The translations under genes were made by a program, and so were the position numbers. DNA of 64,000 bases from Talinum fruticosum (Eukaryota > Streptophyta > Magnoliopsida > Caryophyllales > Talinaceae), in the NCBI GenBank assembly GCA_021018815.1, contig JAITYX010000062.1:3067501-3131500 (forward strand). The letters are read 5' to 3'. This document shows, piece by piece, positions 11,836 through 25,143 of this stretch. Below the pieces are notes generated by a model. That model did no database searches, was not told the origin of the DNA, and worked only from the letters and a program-made list of their open reading frames with translations. Position 1 is the stretch's first letter, and the number at the start of each line of letters is the position of its first letter.

Positions 11836-12409
11836 TATTCTTCTTCTCCTTCACCTCATTCATATCCTATTCCTACCACCTCAACTCAAAATATCAGATG
11901 GAAGAAACCGTCGAGACGGGTTCATCAAATTAAGTTTGATGGCTTAGAATCCTCTACGACTGGAGTTGGAGGATTTGTCATTAGAAGATGGGATGGAAGA
12001 TTTATCCAAACAGGAGTTTCAAATTTAGGGTCGATCTCAATCTTGGTTGCTGAAGCCACTGCTATGAGGAATGGAGTATGAGCAGACCATTCAAGTAGGA
12101 TTTCGTTCCATTGTTATTGAGGGAGATAACCAATTGGTTATTAAGGCTTTACGCGAGGAATGCCAAGCACTATGGGAGATCCAGGACTTTTATCCGAGAT
12201 ACTCATCCGTATCTTAGAAATTGTTGTAATGTTCTTATCAATCATCATTTTCATAAGGGCAATAGGGTTGCGGATTGGATAACAAGATTAGGTCTTTCTA
12301 TCTCCCATTCTTTATATTGGGATTTTCTTCCTTCTTCTTCTTCTTTCCTCTCCATTCTTATGGAGGACAACTTGGGTAGAACTCTTGCGAGAAGGGGTAT
12401 CTATTAGTT
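11836..12409 (+). pseudogene. LINE fragment: RNase H (RVT_3) region, downstream part
   Basis: The plus strand encodes, across frames, the plant L1-type C-terminal RNase H. It has IKFDG near 11925-11940, a GVGGFVIRRWDG-like block near 11965-12000, an EATAMRNG block near 12050-12080, IEGDNQLVIKAL near 12110-12160, and an HHFHKGNRVADW block near 12240-12280. It ends with a stop near 12407. Together with 650-1112 it is the 3' part of one LINE, interrupted by the copia element. A stop replaces one codon at 12079, so it is not functional. Confidence 0.75.
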
Positions 12410-14584
12410 GATGTATTTACCCATTTTTCAAAAATTAAAATTACAAATGAGCCAACCTCCCCCACCAAATAAAAAAAAAAAACCTTATTTACAAATGAGC
12501 CAAATGTAATATGATAACCCCATGTCGAGAAATATTTTCATAGTTAATTTCATGACACCCTACGATGGCCTCTTTTCCTTGTAATAAATTTAGATCTACA
12601 AGTCAGAAAAAAATAAAATTTGGATCTACAAGAGAGAAATTAGTATATATAAGTTGACCTTGCAATTGGCTAATTAAATATTTTAATTTCTGATGTGGTG
12701 CTGGCTCTCTTGTCTACTAACCTTGTGTATTTTCTGGTTCGTTAATCTCCCATTTGATCTACAATAAACCAATTAATTATTAATCTATTTTATTTAATTA
12801 GTTTAAATTATTATGTTTTCAGCATCAAAAGTGGAGTTAAATTAAAACGTAAAAGTACAATGAGTCAGAATCCAATCCATTTTTAAAACACATTTTTGTC
12901 ACTTATTCTTAATTGTTTTTTTTTCTTAAATCTCTTCTATGGGTTTGAGGTTTTAAGTATTGAATAATAATTATTTATAAGTAATCAACAATTGAAAATG
13001 AAAAAAATACAATGGCTGTAGAAATCAAATGGATATATTTAAAAATGAAACATACATCTAAATAACCTATACAAATCTTGCTAACTTTCAACTCTAAAAT
13101 CACCACAATGTTTTAGACTAATGCTAATTAATGACAATTCTCACAAGAAGACTTAACATCAGGGTTGTTGTTAGTTAAAAAAAAAATTAAAAAAAAACCC
13201 TAGCCTCTCTACCAATAACCCTAACCTCCATCTACTCGAGTAAGGGGTTCTCATTAGCTATATTGCTGGTAGTAAGCTTCATTTCTTGTGCTTGTTAAAT
13301 TTTAATAATTTTAAGGTATTTTTTAGTTTTTGTATATCTCTTTCAATAAATTTTCACTCCTTTCTGAGAATTTAGTTGTTTATTTTTCACCATTAGTGTG
13401 AGTTGGGTTCTAGTGTGAGTTAGGTTGTTCTCACTTTTAGTGTGAGTTCAGGTCGTCGCCTTCGTGCGATTTATCATAGTTTTGGAGATTTCAAAGTTGT
13501 TTTCTTGGAATACAATTTAAATGTTATCGTATTACTTTGCTTAAGGAATGAATCAAAAATAGAATTTTATGTAGTTCTACTACGACGATTTTCCATTCAA
13601 GGATAATCTATCATGTCGGATAGACACTTCCTTAAGAAGTGTTGACGTTGAATACAATTGGTGCCATAAAGAATGCTACAAGTTCATCAACACTTGTAAT
13701 ATGGATCAAGACTGGGAAACAAGTTAATTATGATCATTTGGAAAAAAATATCTTAAAAAGAGAATATTTTGTGTATAAAATATTAAGTAAAGTTTGAATT
13801 GAAGAGGTATATTAGCGTGTATACCTACCTAGAGTCTTGTTAGCTCAATATTACATTATGATTTAGGGTACATACATACCTAGAGCCTCATAATTCATAA
13901 GAAAATTAACAGAAATTTAGTACTTAATTTCTTTTTGGCTGCGTTACGGAAAGCACTTAATTAATAAGCTCCTTATGAGGTTGGATGTACTACCTCCCTC
14001 TTTCACATTCAAGCGTCTGTTATGAACAAAATTATGCACAAAATTATGCTTTTGTATTCTCAGTGTATTTATTTTTTGAATAAGGCACGAAGGTCGATAT
14101 ATCAGTGGAATTCGAACTCAAATCTTTAAGAACAACTTCTAAAAATTTTATCAATTAAACTAACTTACATCCACATTTTAGGTTCCATATATCAATGCTA
14201 GGGTCAGGATCTTTTTTCAAAAAGAGAGAGCAGGGAAATTAGAAGATGTAGTCCATATTTTTACAGGCATATTCTTAATCCATTAGTTTTATGGCTAAAA
14301 TACATAATATTCCATGTAGTCCATATTTTTACTGCAAGATATCTCTGACCGACAGTTAACAAGAAGTATATAATCCATATTTTTACTGTCTCATGAGTCC
14401 ACTAGTTGTATTAATTAATTACTTCACGAGTGCTGCATGTGCTTAAGCCTTATAATTTACGTACGAAGTCGATATACCAGCTAATTAGCAGACCATTTAG
14501 TCAATAATTAGCACGTATAAGAACGTGCCTAATATCATACCCAGAAAAACAATACCTAATATTCTACCACTTTGCACCTTCCTG
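12410..14584. other. Intergenic DNA upstream of TBL gene 1
   Basis: AT-rich sequence without a supportable gene. A short AAACCCTAG-like and AACCCTAACC-like pair lies at 13187-13230, resembling telo-box promoter elements or a trace of telomere-type repeat. No coding region follows it. Confidence 0.5.
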
Positions 14585-14591
14585 TATATAT
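14585..14591 (+). promoter_or_regulatory. Candidate TATA box of TBL gene 1
   Basis: TATATAT lies 46 bases before the start codon at 14637. A transcription start would fall only about 15-20 bases before the ATG, so the leader would be very short. The assignment rests on position and sequence only. Confidence 0.3.
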
Positions 14592-14636
14592 GTTACTGAC
14601 CACAGTACGTACTACAAAAGCCAACAAGAGAAAATT

Positions 14637-16464
14637 ATGGAAAGCACCACTGAAACATGGAAGTTCTGTGCTCTTGGAAGCTTAGTGGGATGTTTGTTCA
14701 TCTTCGTCTTCGTTAACCAGACTGATCTTTATGTAACTTTCTCGGCTGCGAAAAACACGCTCATAGAATACAAGAAGAATTTCGGCATTCATCCCGTTGG
14801 CATACAAGAAACTCAGAAGCACAGCAAGTGCAATATCTTCCAAGGAAGATGGGTTTACAAGCCAAAAGAAGAGAGCCCGGGCTATAATCTATCGGAGTGC
14901 CCATTCATCGATGAGAAGTTTAACTGTCGCAAGAATGGAAGGCCGGATTTGGAGTATGAGATGTGGAGTTGGGAAGCCACCGATTGTGTTATACCCTTGT
15001 AAGTACGGCATATTAATAGTTTGAATCATGCAACAAATTTTCCAATTTATAAGTATTTTAAGGGTAAGGATGCTACATAGAGACCTCGATCCTCCTCCTA
15101 AGTGTAGGGATCTCCTATGGCATATGTAGATTTTGAGTAATTTGGATTTTGAATTATGATTTTTTTGTTAAGGTTTAATGGAAGAGACATGCTAGAAAGG
15201 CTAAGGAACAAGAGGATGATTTTAGTCGGGGACTCTCTAAACAGAAACCAGTGGGAGTCTCTTGCTTGTCTTCTCTACGCCTCCATCTCTCATTCCGCCG
15301 AAGCTGATGCGTTAAGCTATAACTACAAATTCTTCAAAGTTAAGGTAGTGAAGAAAAGAAAAACAAAAACATTCCCAAATATGTAAAGTTTTGATTCAGT
15401 ATTTTCAATTGATCCGTCTTTTTCACTGTTTCCTTTCTTTGTGCAGGATTATAATTTCACAATGGAATTTTACATGAGCCCATTCATCATAGAATTTGAC
15501 GAAAACCATGAAAGTGGCCACAAAGTTTTGAAACTTGACAAACTCCCTGCAACGTCCGACGAGTGGCGAGGAGCTGATGTTATGGTGTTTAACTCCGGCC
15601 ACTGGTGGACTCATATAGGCAAATTTAGACCGTACGTCAGCTAATTTCTCTTTCTAAGTCTAAGTTTTTCTTTCCCGATAACTTTTACATAACTGAATAG
15701 TGAACACATAGTAAGTTATTACATACAAATATTAGGTAACCAACTCAATCAATTCACAGTTCACAGGAAGTGCGCACATCATGTGCACCCATTATGTGAA
15801 GGGAATCGGACCTAAGAGATCTGGTAAATAAGTCAATGCCCACCGATATATAAAATTTCAGTTTTTACACAACAGGGAACATGGCTATGATCTCATTACA
15901 GCTTCATTCATGTGCTGACATCGAAACAATAATTGAACTATGTAACAGCTATTTGTACACATTCACAGGTGGGATATGTTCGAGTACGAGGATAAATTAG
16001 TAGAAGACATGCCAATAGAGGAAGCATTCAAGCGAGGCATGGAAACATGGGCAAGATGGGTCTCCAACAACGTCGATCCAAAGAAAACAACACTTTTCTT
16101 CAGGAGCATTTCACCCGAGCACCAAGTACAATGGTGCTACAACTCAAGCCAACCTAACATGGATGAAAGCTACGAATCCAAATACCCCAAGTCGATGATT
16201 GAAATCATTGAGGGGTTGATCGAAAAAATGAATGAAAAGACGCAAGTAGTGAAATACATGAACGTCACCAAGTTGTCTCAGTATAGAATTGATGCTCATC
16301 CTTCAGTGTATAGGAGCATGCAATGGAAGGATGGACTCGAGAAGCTCAATCTCAAGGCTTTTGCTGATTGTAGCCATTGGTGCCTCCCTGGCTTGCCCGA
16401 TACTTGGAATAGGTTGCTGTATACTTCTCTTTTCTTTGATTCCTCGGGTAATATGTCCAGTTGA
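14637..16464 (+). CDS. TRICHOME BIREFRINGENCE-LIKE protein, predicted polysaccharide O-acetyltransferase (gene 1)
   Basis: Four exons join in frame: 14637-14998, 15173-15344, 15447-15631 and 15969-16464, all with GT-AG borders, giving about 404 residues. The protein has a short cytosolic N-terminus, one membrane anchor (about residues 11-28) and a short stem. The Cys-rich PMR5N domain begins at CNIFQGRWV. The GDSL-like motif VGDSLNRNQWES (GDS at about 140-142) and the C-terminal DCSHWCLPGLPDTW motif (Asp373/His376) supply the predicted Ser-Asp-His catalytic residues. Known TBL proteins are Golgi type II membrane enzymes that O-acetylate xylan, mannan, xyloglucan or pectin. The acceptor of this one cannot be told from sequence. 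Length, motifs and splice phase all look intact. A close relative lies at 32646-34868 in the same orientation. Confidence 0.93.
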
Positions 16465-17320
16465 CATAGAATTCATTAACTTTTGCTTAGCTAGCCTAGC
16501 ATGTCAAAGATGGCTACTAATTCTTTAAGCAACCCTACTTGTTATTTACTGGTATAGCTTAGAAAGGCCGGTTTTAACAACAAATCGTGAGAGTATCTGA
16601 TAAATCTACTCCTAGACCCTTATAATCATCAGCTTAAGCTTCACTTTATTTTGGTCTGAAATAATATACAAAGGATCCCATAAAAAATCCAAAAATGAAA
16701 TCCAAGGAAGCATTGATGAACTCGGGCAATATGTATAAGGAAGTATGTATTGATGAACTCAATCAATTGTTGGGTTAGATCCATGATTCATCCACGAACA
16801 GGAAAACTAGATCGACTTTTTTTTTTTTTCTGCCCAAAAGAACTGTACATACAAGTTTACAACCGAAGGGAATAAAATTGCATGAATTTATACACTACTT
16901 TACAATAGCAAAATGATAAATATCTTGTTATAGAACACTTAAAAAGTATCTTATTTCACTTATAAATTATATTATTATATATTAAATTAAAAAAATTAAT
17001 ATAATTGAATAGTAGAAGGTACCCCTCATAAATAGTATAAAATCCAACTCTTTTTTTTTATTTTATAATATTTCACAATTATACAATTACAAGCATAATA
17101 CGTTGTCTTAGGTAAGGTTTGATCAGATTAAAGTATCACTTGTACCAAAATAGTACAACTTCATAATTGATAATTAATAATAACTGTTGAAAATTTGGTG
17201 ATTTTAAAACATAGAATACATAAATTTAGACTAAAGAGGTATCATACAATGAGACATATATTATATCATCGCCCCAACCTACATCATTGTACTATCTTAT
17301 TTAACAATATTTAACTAATC
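16465..17320. other. Intergenic DNA downstream of TBL gene 1
   Basis: AT-rich sequence with a T run at 16819-16831. It presumably contains the 3' UTR of TBL gene 1. No gene or clear repeat is visible. Confidence 0.5.
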
Positions 17321-17321
17321 T

Positions 17322-17480
17322 AATACTTCCTCTGTTTCACAATACCGTCACTTTAACTAATTTTTGTTATTTTATAATATTTGTCACTTTAAAATTCCAA
17401 TCACATATTAGTGACTAGTTTACCAATTTCGTCCTTATTAATCTTTTTGTTCCTCTCGTTTTTCATCCATTTTCTTCATT
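17322..17480. mobile_element. Stowaway-like MITE, left part
   Basis: The sequence begins TACTTCCTCTGTTTCACAAT and continues with a CACTTTAA-containing stretch repeated once, as in Tc1/mariner-derived Stowaway MITEs. The same layout, including the motif around GACATATTA.TGACTA, recurs at 25799-26073 and 37105-37290. The right end is missing here and another repeat follows. Confidence 0.5.
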
Positions 17481-17499
17481 TCCATTGAAACCTTGGAAC

Positions 17500-17690
17500 G
17501 ACTTGGGCCTTGTTCCATTTAACTTTAGCTTACGACCTTACAGTTCCTTACTGACTTCTTACAACTTCTTACTGACTCTTTACATCTCCTTACGACTTCT
17601 TACAACTTCTTACGACTCTTTACATCTCCTTACGACTTCTTACAACTTCTTACGCCTTCTTACAACTACGTATTATTTTTCATATCAAAA
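17500..17690. repeat. Array of TTACAACTTCTTAC-type motifs behind a MITE-like end
   Basis: After GGGCCTTGTTCCATTTAAC come about a dozen copies of CTTACGACTTCTTACAACTT and variants over about 160 bases. Related ends and motifs occur at 18068-18840 (both orientations), 20985-21105 and 39644-39728. The starting sequence resembles the perfect terminal repeat of the small element at 39644. I read this as the subterminal array of a truncated non-autonomous DNA transposon. Confidence 0.55.
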
Positions 17691-18067
17691 TTTATTGTGA
17701 GTTTATTTTTCTACCTTATGTATGTAAAGGTGTCTACTAGGGATGACCGTGGGATATTTACGTGGCGAGATATAGCTATACCCACATCTTATTTTCCCCA
17801 ATCCTATACTCATACTCTCATCGGGTATTTCGAGTATATCAGATTTATTTATTTATATAGATGTGTAAGGACTTTTTGATAATTAATACCCATTGGATAC
17901 ATTATTTAATTTTTATATCTCAAAAATTCACAAACAAATTCCAACAAATAATTAATTTCAAAAGTATTATGTCCATAAGCTAGTTATCATGAATAATATT
18001 ACGAGATATTTTGTTAAACTTTAAGTTTATAGATGAATAGTCAAGTTGAATGTGACGAAATTATTTG

Positions 18068-18840
18068 GGCTATTTCGGTCATGTTCCATTTAGCATAAGT
18101 TGTAAGAAGTTGTAAGGAAATGTAAAAAGATATAAAGAGTTGTTAGAAGTTGAAAGGAGTTAGAAGAAATATAAAATGTTGTATATGATTCAATAAAAAT
18201 ATTTAATATATTCATATGTGTATTTTTATAATTATGTGCAACATATTTGTATTTTTATTTATGAATTTTACGTAATAGAATAATAAAATTTATATATTTG
18301 TGATGTCAAATGCATATATGTCATGTTCAATGATTTGTTTTTCAAGAAAAAGAAATTATATTTGATATTTATGAAAACAAGTATTATAGATGCATAAATA
18401 ATTTTCATATAGTAGGTAGTTGAAAATAACTTTAATTTTGTATGTTTAAAATAAATGTCATCAACTATTAATTTAATTCACTTATGCATCTAACAAAACT
18501 CTTTTGATAAGTATCAAATATAATTTTATTTTTCTAAAAATAAAAATAAGAAGAAAAAAATCATCAAATTAATACAAATGCACTTGACATTACAAATATA
18601 TAAATTTTATAATTTATACTAAATTCATAAATAAAAATACAAATATGTTATTCATAAATATAAAAATATATTAAACATTTTTATCAAGTCATGTAAAACA
18701 CTTTATATTACTTACAATTGCTTACGACTTCTTACAATTGCTTACAACTCCTTACAATTACTTATAGTTGCTTACACTTTTTTACAACTTTTTATAATTC
18801 CTTACCACTGCTTACAGCTTTCCTTACAACCTTACCGTTC
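18068..18840. mobile_element. Long foldback (inverted-repeat) element with subterminal motif arrays
   Basis: The two halves are inverted copies of one another over about 350 bases each, with mismatches. For example, ACATATTTGTATTTTTATTT near 18240 is matched in reverse complement near 18650. The outer ends carry GTAAGAAGTTGTAAG-type repeats on the left (18095-18190) and the inverted CTTACAATTGCTTACGACTT type on the right (18710-18830). No coding sequence is present. It looks like a large non-autonomous DNA transposon of the family seen at 17500 and 39644. Target duplications are not clear. Confidence 0.65.
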
Positions 18841-21800
18841 GTGGTGATATAAAAACGACAAACATTGTAATACGGGAGAAGTACTTGGTTGAGAATGGGA
18901 ATGGGATGGTGGTTGTTAGTAGGGGAAGGAATCTTTGCATAGTTGTCCGGCATAGGAAGAACTCACATGCACTTTGAGGCCGTACTATCCTTCTAAGTTA
19001 TATAGGATGCATAGCTCCTTCAATATACCGAATATTTCACCTACTCCAACCACCATGTTTACTTCATAATTATCATTTTATTTAATCTTATGTCGGTTTT
19101 ATTTGTGTCATCCATCTCAATTAATAATTCTATTAATTTTATATATATTTGTTTTAAAAACAGCTTTTATATATATACTACAAAATAGTAAATAATAGTG
19201 ATATAAAAAAATAATAAATAATATATTTTTATATTAAATATGTCGAACTGTGGTGGCTTTAGATCAAATAATGTGGAGATACCCAAATTATCTAAACAGC
19301 CTGCATTTACCCAATTGCATTTCGTTAGCAAAATTATATAAACAAAATTCGTATTTAATTATCCTTCTATCATTAAAAGAATATTGCCTTTAAGTTTTTA
19401 CGATATTCAAAGAAATACTTTGACCGTTAATTTTTATTTACAAAGTTTATTAAATCCAATAAACTTATAGTCTAATAAAATTATTTTATAAAACAAATCT
19501 AACAGTAGTTGTTTTGTGAATCAATGTATTTTCTTATAAAATAATAATTAAATTTTATAAATTTTAATCTCATTAGTTAAACAATGGACATTCTTTTTGA
19601 ATAAAAATACCGGTAACGTGCTAATAATTAAATATTAAGTGTGCCTATAAAAGCACCTAAAATGCACGCATGCTTACCATTTACATTGCAGATAACCCTT
19701 TAGCCCACCCAATTCATTAAGCCCAATAGCCCATATACTATGTCAACTATTTTATTAATTTTTTTTATAACCCCTTTTTTTTTCCTTGTATTTTTCATGT
19801 GGGACAAGAGTTTCTTCATATTCCAAAACTGTTAAAAATACTCCAACAATCAATTAGAAATTTCATATTTTGATAGCCTGTACACGAATAAAAATAGCGA
19901 TACACAAATATAAGGAGTTATGAACAGATATAAGACCAAAATTTTAATATTTACTTAAATTCTCCAACCAATATTATGAATTATATATAGATTATTATAA
20001 TAATAAAATGATGTAGTTGGTTACATAATTAGTAAATATTTTTATGATAGGAAGATTATAATAATTATATTTTTGTGTTTATTAAATTTTCAATTTGTTT
20101 ATCCACCCGTGACCCATCCATTCAAAATTGAAAAAATATCATAGTTAAATCCAAAGACCTATATATTTTCATGTAAAGGGGTTCTCTTTACGCAATGATA
20201 TATAATCCTCTTTGAAATCACAAGTCAAACCCTTTATATAGGAAGAGAGTCTAAAGTCAACATATAATGACATATATTTAGTTACCTAAAAGTGGCACTA
20301 ACTTCTTGGAAAAATGTATGAAAGCTAAGTAATTCATTGTCATGCAAAAAAATATTCATGGTTTTAAATTATATTTTGGTAGTCAATATTAATGATTATT
20401 TAATTAATTTTATTCTTAATAATTATTTTTTGTCATTAATTTTTTCATTTTCAATAAAATTTTAATAAAAAGTAGAACAACATAGAAAGCAGCCAGCTAA
20501 TACTAGTAGTGGGCGTAAAACCTGATATTGACAGCATATGAAGAAGCTAATTAAGCAAAATATAATTAATAATGATGCATAAATCAACTTTACTACTGGC
20601 TGTTCGTCGTCTAACTACAAGTGTTTTCTTGGTTAGTTAACCATCCCATGTGATGTAAGCAATAGAGATTAGATTATACCATAATTAATATTTATATTGG
20701 TTTCATTCTCCTTCTTAATCAAATACTTACCTTTTCATTTTCACAATTTTTCTTCTTTATAAAATCATTGTAAGTACTTATTGAAGGAGAAAAATCTTAA
20801 GAAATTCAGCAACCACAATAGTAGGACTACTCCAATCCTGTTTAATTGTCGAGGAGACTTCTTCCAAATTTCTTATTGTGTAAACGGGACGTAGATCTCA
20901 CATTTAGGATTAGTGCTGGCAAGATTTTGTCTAACTCGAAAGAAATCAGATGTAGTCATGAATTTTTTTTTTTTCCGAATTTTATAAGGAGTTGTGCAAA
21001 TAGTTATAAGGAGTTGTAAAAAACATTAAAATAGTTGTAAAATTATTTATAAAAAACCATAAGGAGTTGTAAGGAGATGTTAAAAACTGTAAGGTACTTT
21101 TTTTACCTCTGTGGGCTAATGATAGGGTGCCTCGACCAGGGCTTCTTTTTATAAATAGAAATAGTAAGGCTGTATACTTGCAATAAATTTAGAACCAAAC
21201 GTGGGTTAGGTCGCCACAACTACAAAAATAGTAAGTACCAGTTGAATTATTCAATTCGAGAAGAAAAACACTTTACATGATTGATTGATCTTTGATTTGA
21301 TCACAAACATACTAGAAAAGAAATTAATTGTTTGTTGTATTTCAGTAGAAAGGAACAATCTAGAATTTAGAGCAACAGAGTTAGAAAGGATCAAAACAAG
21401 TTATAAGTATAATTACTAAGAATAATAAGTTGGAGGTGGAAAAAATTGAAAGAAGAATGGGAAAAAGTTATAAATATAATTGTTTGTTCTTCTTCTTCTT
21501 TCTCTCTCTACTTCTCCCTATCTTCCTCTTATTTTTCCTATTTAAAGGGATTAACGATGATGATAAAGATGTAACTGGAGTTTATATTTTTGGAGACATC
21601 AGGACCCGAGTGTATGTTTATTAGTTTATCAGCAAGCTATGTTTTTATGAAGTTGCATTTATGTTTTTTGTTTAGGAGTTAGATCATCTCCTTAATTCAA
21701 CTCTTGTGTTATTTTGTTATTTATCTGTTGATATATTTCAGGAATTATTTTATTCTATTTTTACTTATGACAATTAATATAAAAAAATCATATCAATAAA

Positions 21801-21869
21801 GGAGATTTAGCCAATTAACTTTTCTATTTCATGTTATAATATCTTTCTTTACTAACCACCCCCAAAAAC
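18841..21869. other. Intergenic AT-rich DNA with one more motif array
   Basis: No gene is supported. At 20985-21105 a short array of ATAAGGAGTTGTAAA-like motifs resembles the arrays at 17500 and 18100, probably a fragment of the same MITE family. A 64-codon frame at 21430-21624 with a Phe/Leu-rich membrane-like stretch has no recognisable relative and is not called. Confidence 0.5.
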
Positions 21870-24800
21870 ATGGTAGCACCGATGATTGGGCAAACCTTAA
21901 GCTAAAGATAAATGCGGCTGGAATATACAGGTATTTGGAAACGTCAAAACGAGAATAAGGGCCCTCGAAATGCAACTAAAACTGAAAAAGCATCTGGGTT
22001 GTAGATGGAAGCCGCTTAAAGAGCTAGACGAGTGGAGGAGGAAGGAAGAAATTTTGTAGGCATAAAGAGCCAAATCCAATTTTCTCAAATACGAGGATTC
22101 AAATTCCCGTTGGTTCCACACTCGAGCTAGCATGAGAAGATCAACTAACACTATTTCCCAGTTGGAGAGGGATGATGGTTCGATGGCGACAGAAGATAAT
22201 GACATTGAACAAGTCACTACTCGCTTACTTTGAACAGCTATTCTCTTTTTCTAGTGCTAGGGATATGGATTCGGTGTTGGATGCAATCCCTACTAGAGTC
22301 ACTACGGAAATGAACAATGTCTTATGCGAACCATATACTCACTTGGAAATTTTTGAAGCTCTAAAATCTATGCACCCCATGAAAGCACCGGGCCGGATGG
22401 CCTAAACCCGTTGTTTTTCCAACAATTCTAGGACGTGGTAGGGATTGATGTCACAAAGGTAGTCCTTAATATTCTGAATAATCAATTGATGTCGAAGAAG
22501 CTAAATCATACGAATGTTGTGCTGATTCCAAAAATACCTCACCCAACTAATCTTGCCAACTTCGGATCGATCGGTTTGTGCAACGTTATTTACAAGTTGG
22601 CGACGAAGGTAATTACAAAAAGATTGAAGAAGTTCCTTCCCCTCATCATTTCGGAGAATCAAAGTGCCTTTACTCCAAGGAGACTCATCACTGACAATAT
22701 TTTGATTTCCTATGAAATTTTTCCATTCCATGAAATATTCAACATTGTAGTCGTGGGTCTATGGCAATAAAATTGGATATGAGTAAAGCATATGACACGA
22801 TCAAATGGTCTTTTCTTTGTAATGTGATGCTTAAGTTAGGGATTTGTGTCTCTTGGGTAAATCTGGTTATGCTTTGTGTGGAATCGGCGACGTTTCGTTA
22901 TTGATTAATGGCTCCCCAAAAGGGATAGTGATCCCTTCCCGAAGACTCGGACAAGGGGATCCGATTTCACCCTACCTTTTCTTATTTGTAACGAGAGGGT
23001 TTGATGGGGCTCTTGAAAAAGGCGGAACTAGCGGGTTTGCTTGTGGGCCATAAGATTACTTGCAATGGCTCCCATGATCTCTTACCTACTTTTTGCAAAC
23101 GATTCAATTTTCTTCCGTGGAGCTTCTATGGAACAAGCGAGTGGTAATCGGGAAGATTTTAGAGGCATACAAATGCGCTTCGGGGCAAACAGTTAATTTT
23201 CGAAGTCTAGTGCGGTTTTTCTAAAGGCATCCCAACTTCGAGAAGAGAAGCGATTATGTTAGTTCTTAATAACAGAGAGGTTCTATCTCATGAGAAATAT
23301 TTAGGGCTCCCAACCTATGTTTGGCGTTTAAAGAAAAATCCGTACTTATTTACGAAAGACGAATTGGTAAACGTTTAGCGGGCTAGATGGATAGATTAGA
23401 TTCTTGGGTAGGACGGGAAGTGCTAAAGGCTCGTTGCCCAAGCGATCCCTACATACTCAATGAGTGTATTCAAGCTGCCTAAAGAACTAAATAATTCCAT
23501 TCAATATGTGATTAATCGATTCTGGTGGAGTAATGACCCTAGCAAACTAAAAATCCATTGGGTTAATTCCTCTTGATTATGCAATAGGAAAGAGGATGAC
23601 AGACTGGGTTTTAGAAATATGGAAGCGTTTAATGATGCTATGTTGGCTATTGGAGATTAGTCATATGTACTTGATTCACTTATGGCTAAGCTCTTCAAAG
23701 CTTGTTATTTCCCTCACTGTGATATTCTAGAGGCGCCTTTGGGGAATAGGTCGAGTTTCACTTAGCGTAGCATATAAGATGCAAGACGTATTATTTGCCA
23801 AGGGTCAAGGTGGATTATTGGTAATGGTGAGAGTGTAAATGTATGGTCGTCAAGGTGGCTTCTTCATCCCACCTCATTTCAACCTATTCAGCCTCATGCT
23901 CGAAGCTAACCAAATGCTTTGAGTCACCGATCCAATTGATAAGGACAGTAGGGAGTAAAGGGAACAATGCATTCATGATACGTTCTTACCCCTTGATGCA
24001 AAAATAATCCTAAACTTGTCGTTGTGTACTTCGTGGCTGAATGACAATCTAATTTGGCACCCGACCACTAATGGTGAGTTCCGTGTCAAATCAGCTTATT
24101 ATGTGGCTAAGGAATCAACTAAGTTGAGACAAGCGTCATCAAGTGGCGTGGGGGACAAACCCAGGTGGAAAATTTTATGGAAGTTGGATGTGCCGCTTCG
24201 TATAAAATTGTTCGGATGGAAGGTTGGAACTAAGGCAATAACAACTAGATCGAATTTAGCTAGGTGGATCCCAACTACGGCGATGAATTGTGAGATATGT
24301 GGCGCTATGGAGGAAACATATGTCCACTTGTTGTTTCGTGTCCGCTAGCAATGGAAATATGGTTGGGCGATGATTTTGATCGAGCTCTTTGGAATGTTGT
24401 CCACCCTTCAGCAGCAATGGATGCATTAGCTTGTGCTTCAGAATTTTTATCTATGGACTGGCTGGGTGTGTTCTTAGCAATGATGTGGGAGTGTTGGAAC
24501 TCGAGAAATCGATTCATATTTGGCGAGAAAGAGAGGCGTTGGTCAAGCCTAGCACGAGAGGACAACAACGTTTGTTGAGAGCTTTAGAGCGATGAAGATG
24601 ATTGATATTGTGAATGAACCAGATCTGAAAGGAGACTGGTGGAAACCACCAGATTCAAGCCTTATCAAACTCAACTTCAATGCTGGCAAGGTGGGCGAAG
24701 ATGGACGAGGCTGGGGCTTTGTTATTCGAGACAACTCGGGAGAGGTACTCATGGCGAGTGTGGACCAGAATGTCGAATTCCAAGGGGCTGAATTGGAAAA

Positions 24801-25143
24801 GGCTAGAGCCCGCCTTTTCACTCTCAAACATGCTATTTCAAGGGGCTTCATAAGGCTGGTGGTGGAGGGGCGATTCACGAGCTTGATCACAAAGATAAAG
24901 AGGAATGAGTGCCCTAATTTACTACTTGGTTTTTTTATTTCTAAAATTATGAGTATTAGCTTGTTATTTGATTTTATAGTTTGGAATTTTGTTCGTAGGG
25001 GTTGTAATTCTGTTGCCCATGCAACCATTCACTTCCAACCTATTAATTTTCTCAAAAGAATATGGGTAGATGGAATGTCGGATCTTATCTACAATTTGAC
25101 AACGAACGATATGTGTACTTTTGTTAACAATCAAGCAATATAA
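21870..25143 (+). pseudogene. Second LINE (L1-type non-LTR retrotransposon), 5'-truncated and broken
   Basis: Across several frames the plus strand carries a LEEWRRKEEIL-like and SRWFH.RASMRR stretch (22020-22140) and the reverse transcriptase (22220-23200) with MKAPG, ENQSAFTPRRLITDN, KLDMSKAYD and a GQGDPISPYLF block. The catalytic box reads FAND near 23090 instead of FADD. A zf-RVT region (24016-24350) and a C-terminal RNase H (24592-25143) with IKLNFNAGK and VVEGRF follow. The endonuclease part at the 5' end is absent, as is usual for LINE copies truncated during insertion. At least eight stops or frameshifts and the lost catalytic Asp make it inactive. Confidence 0.85.

Noticed and set aside
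13187..13230. AAACCCTAG and AACCCTAACC near an A run, possible interstitial telomere repeat
   Set aside because: Only two imperfect units are present. Telo-box promoter elements or chance are more likely, and no gene follows.
21430..21624. 64-codon frame with a hydrophobic segment
   Set aside because: It is short, low-complexity (Phe/Leu run), and lacks similarity or context to support a gene.
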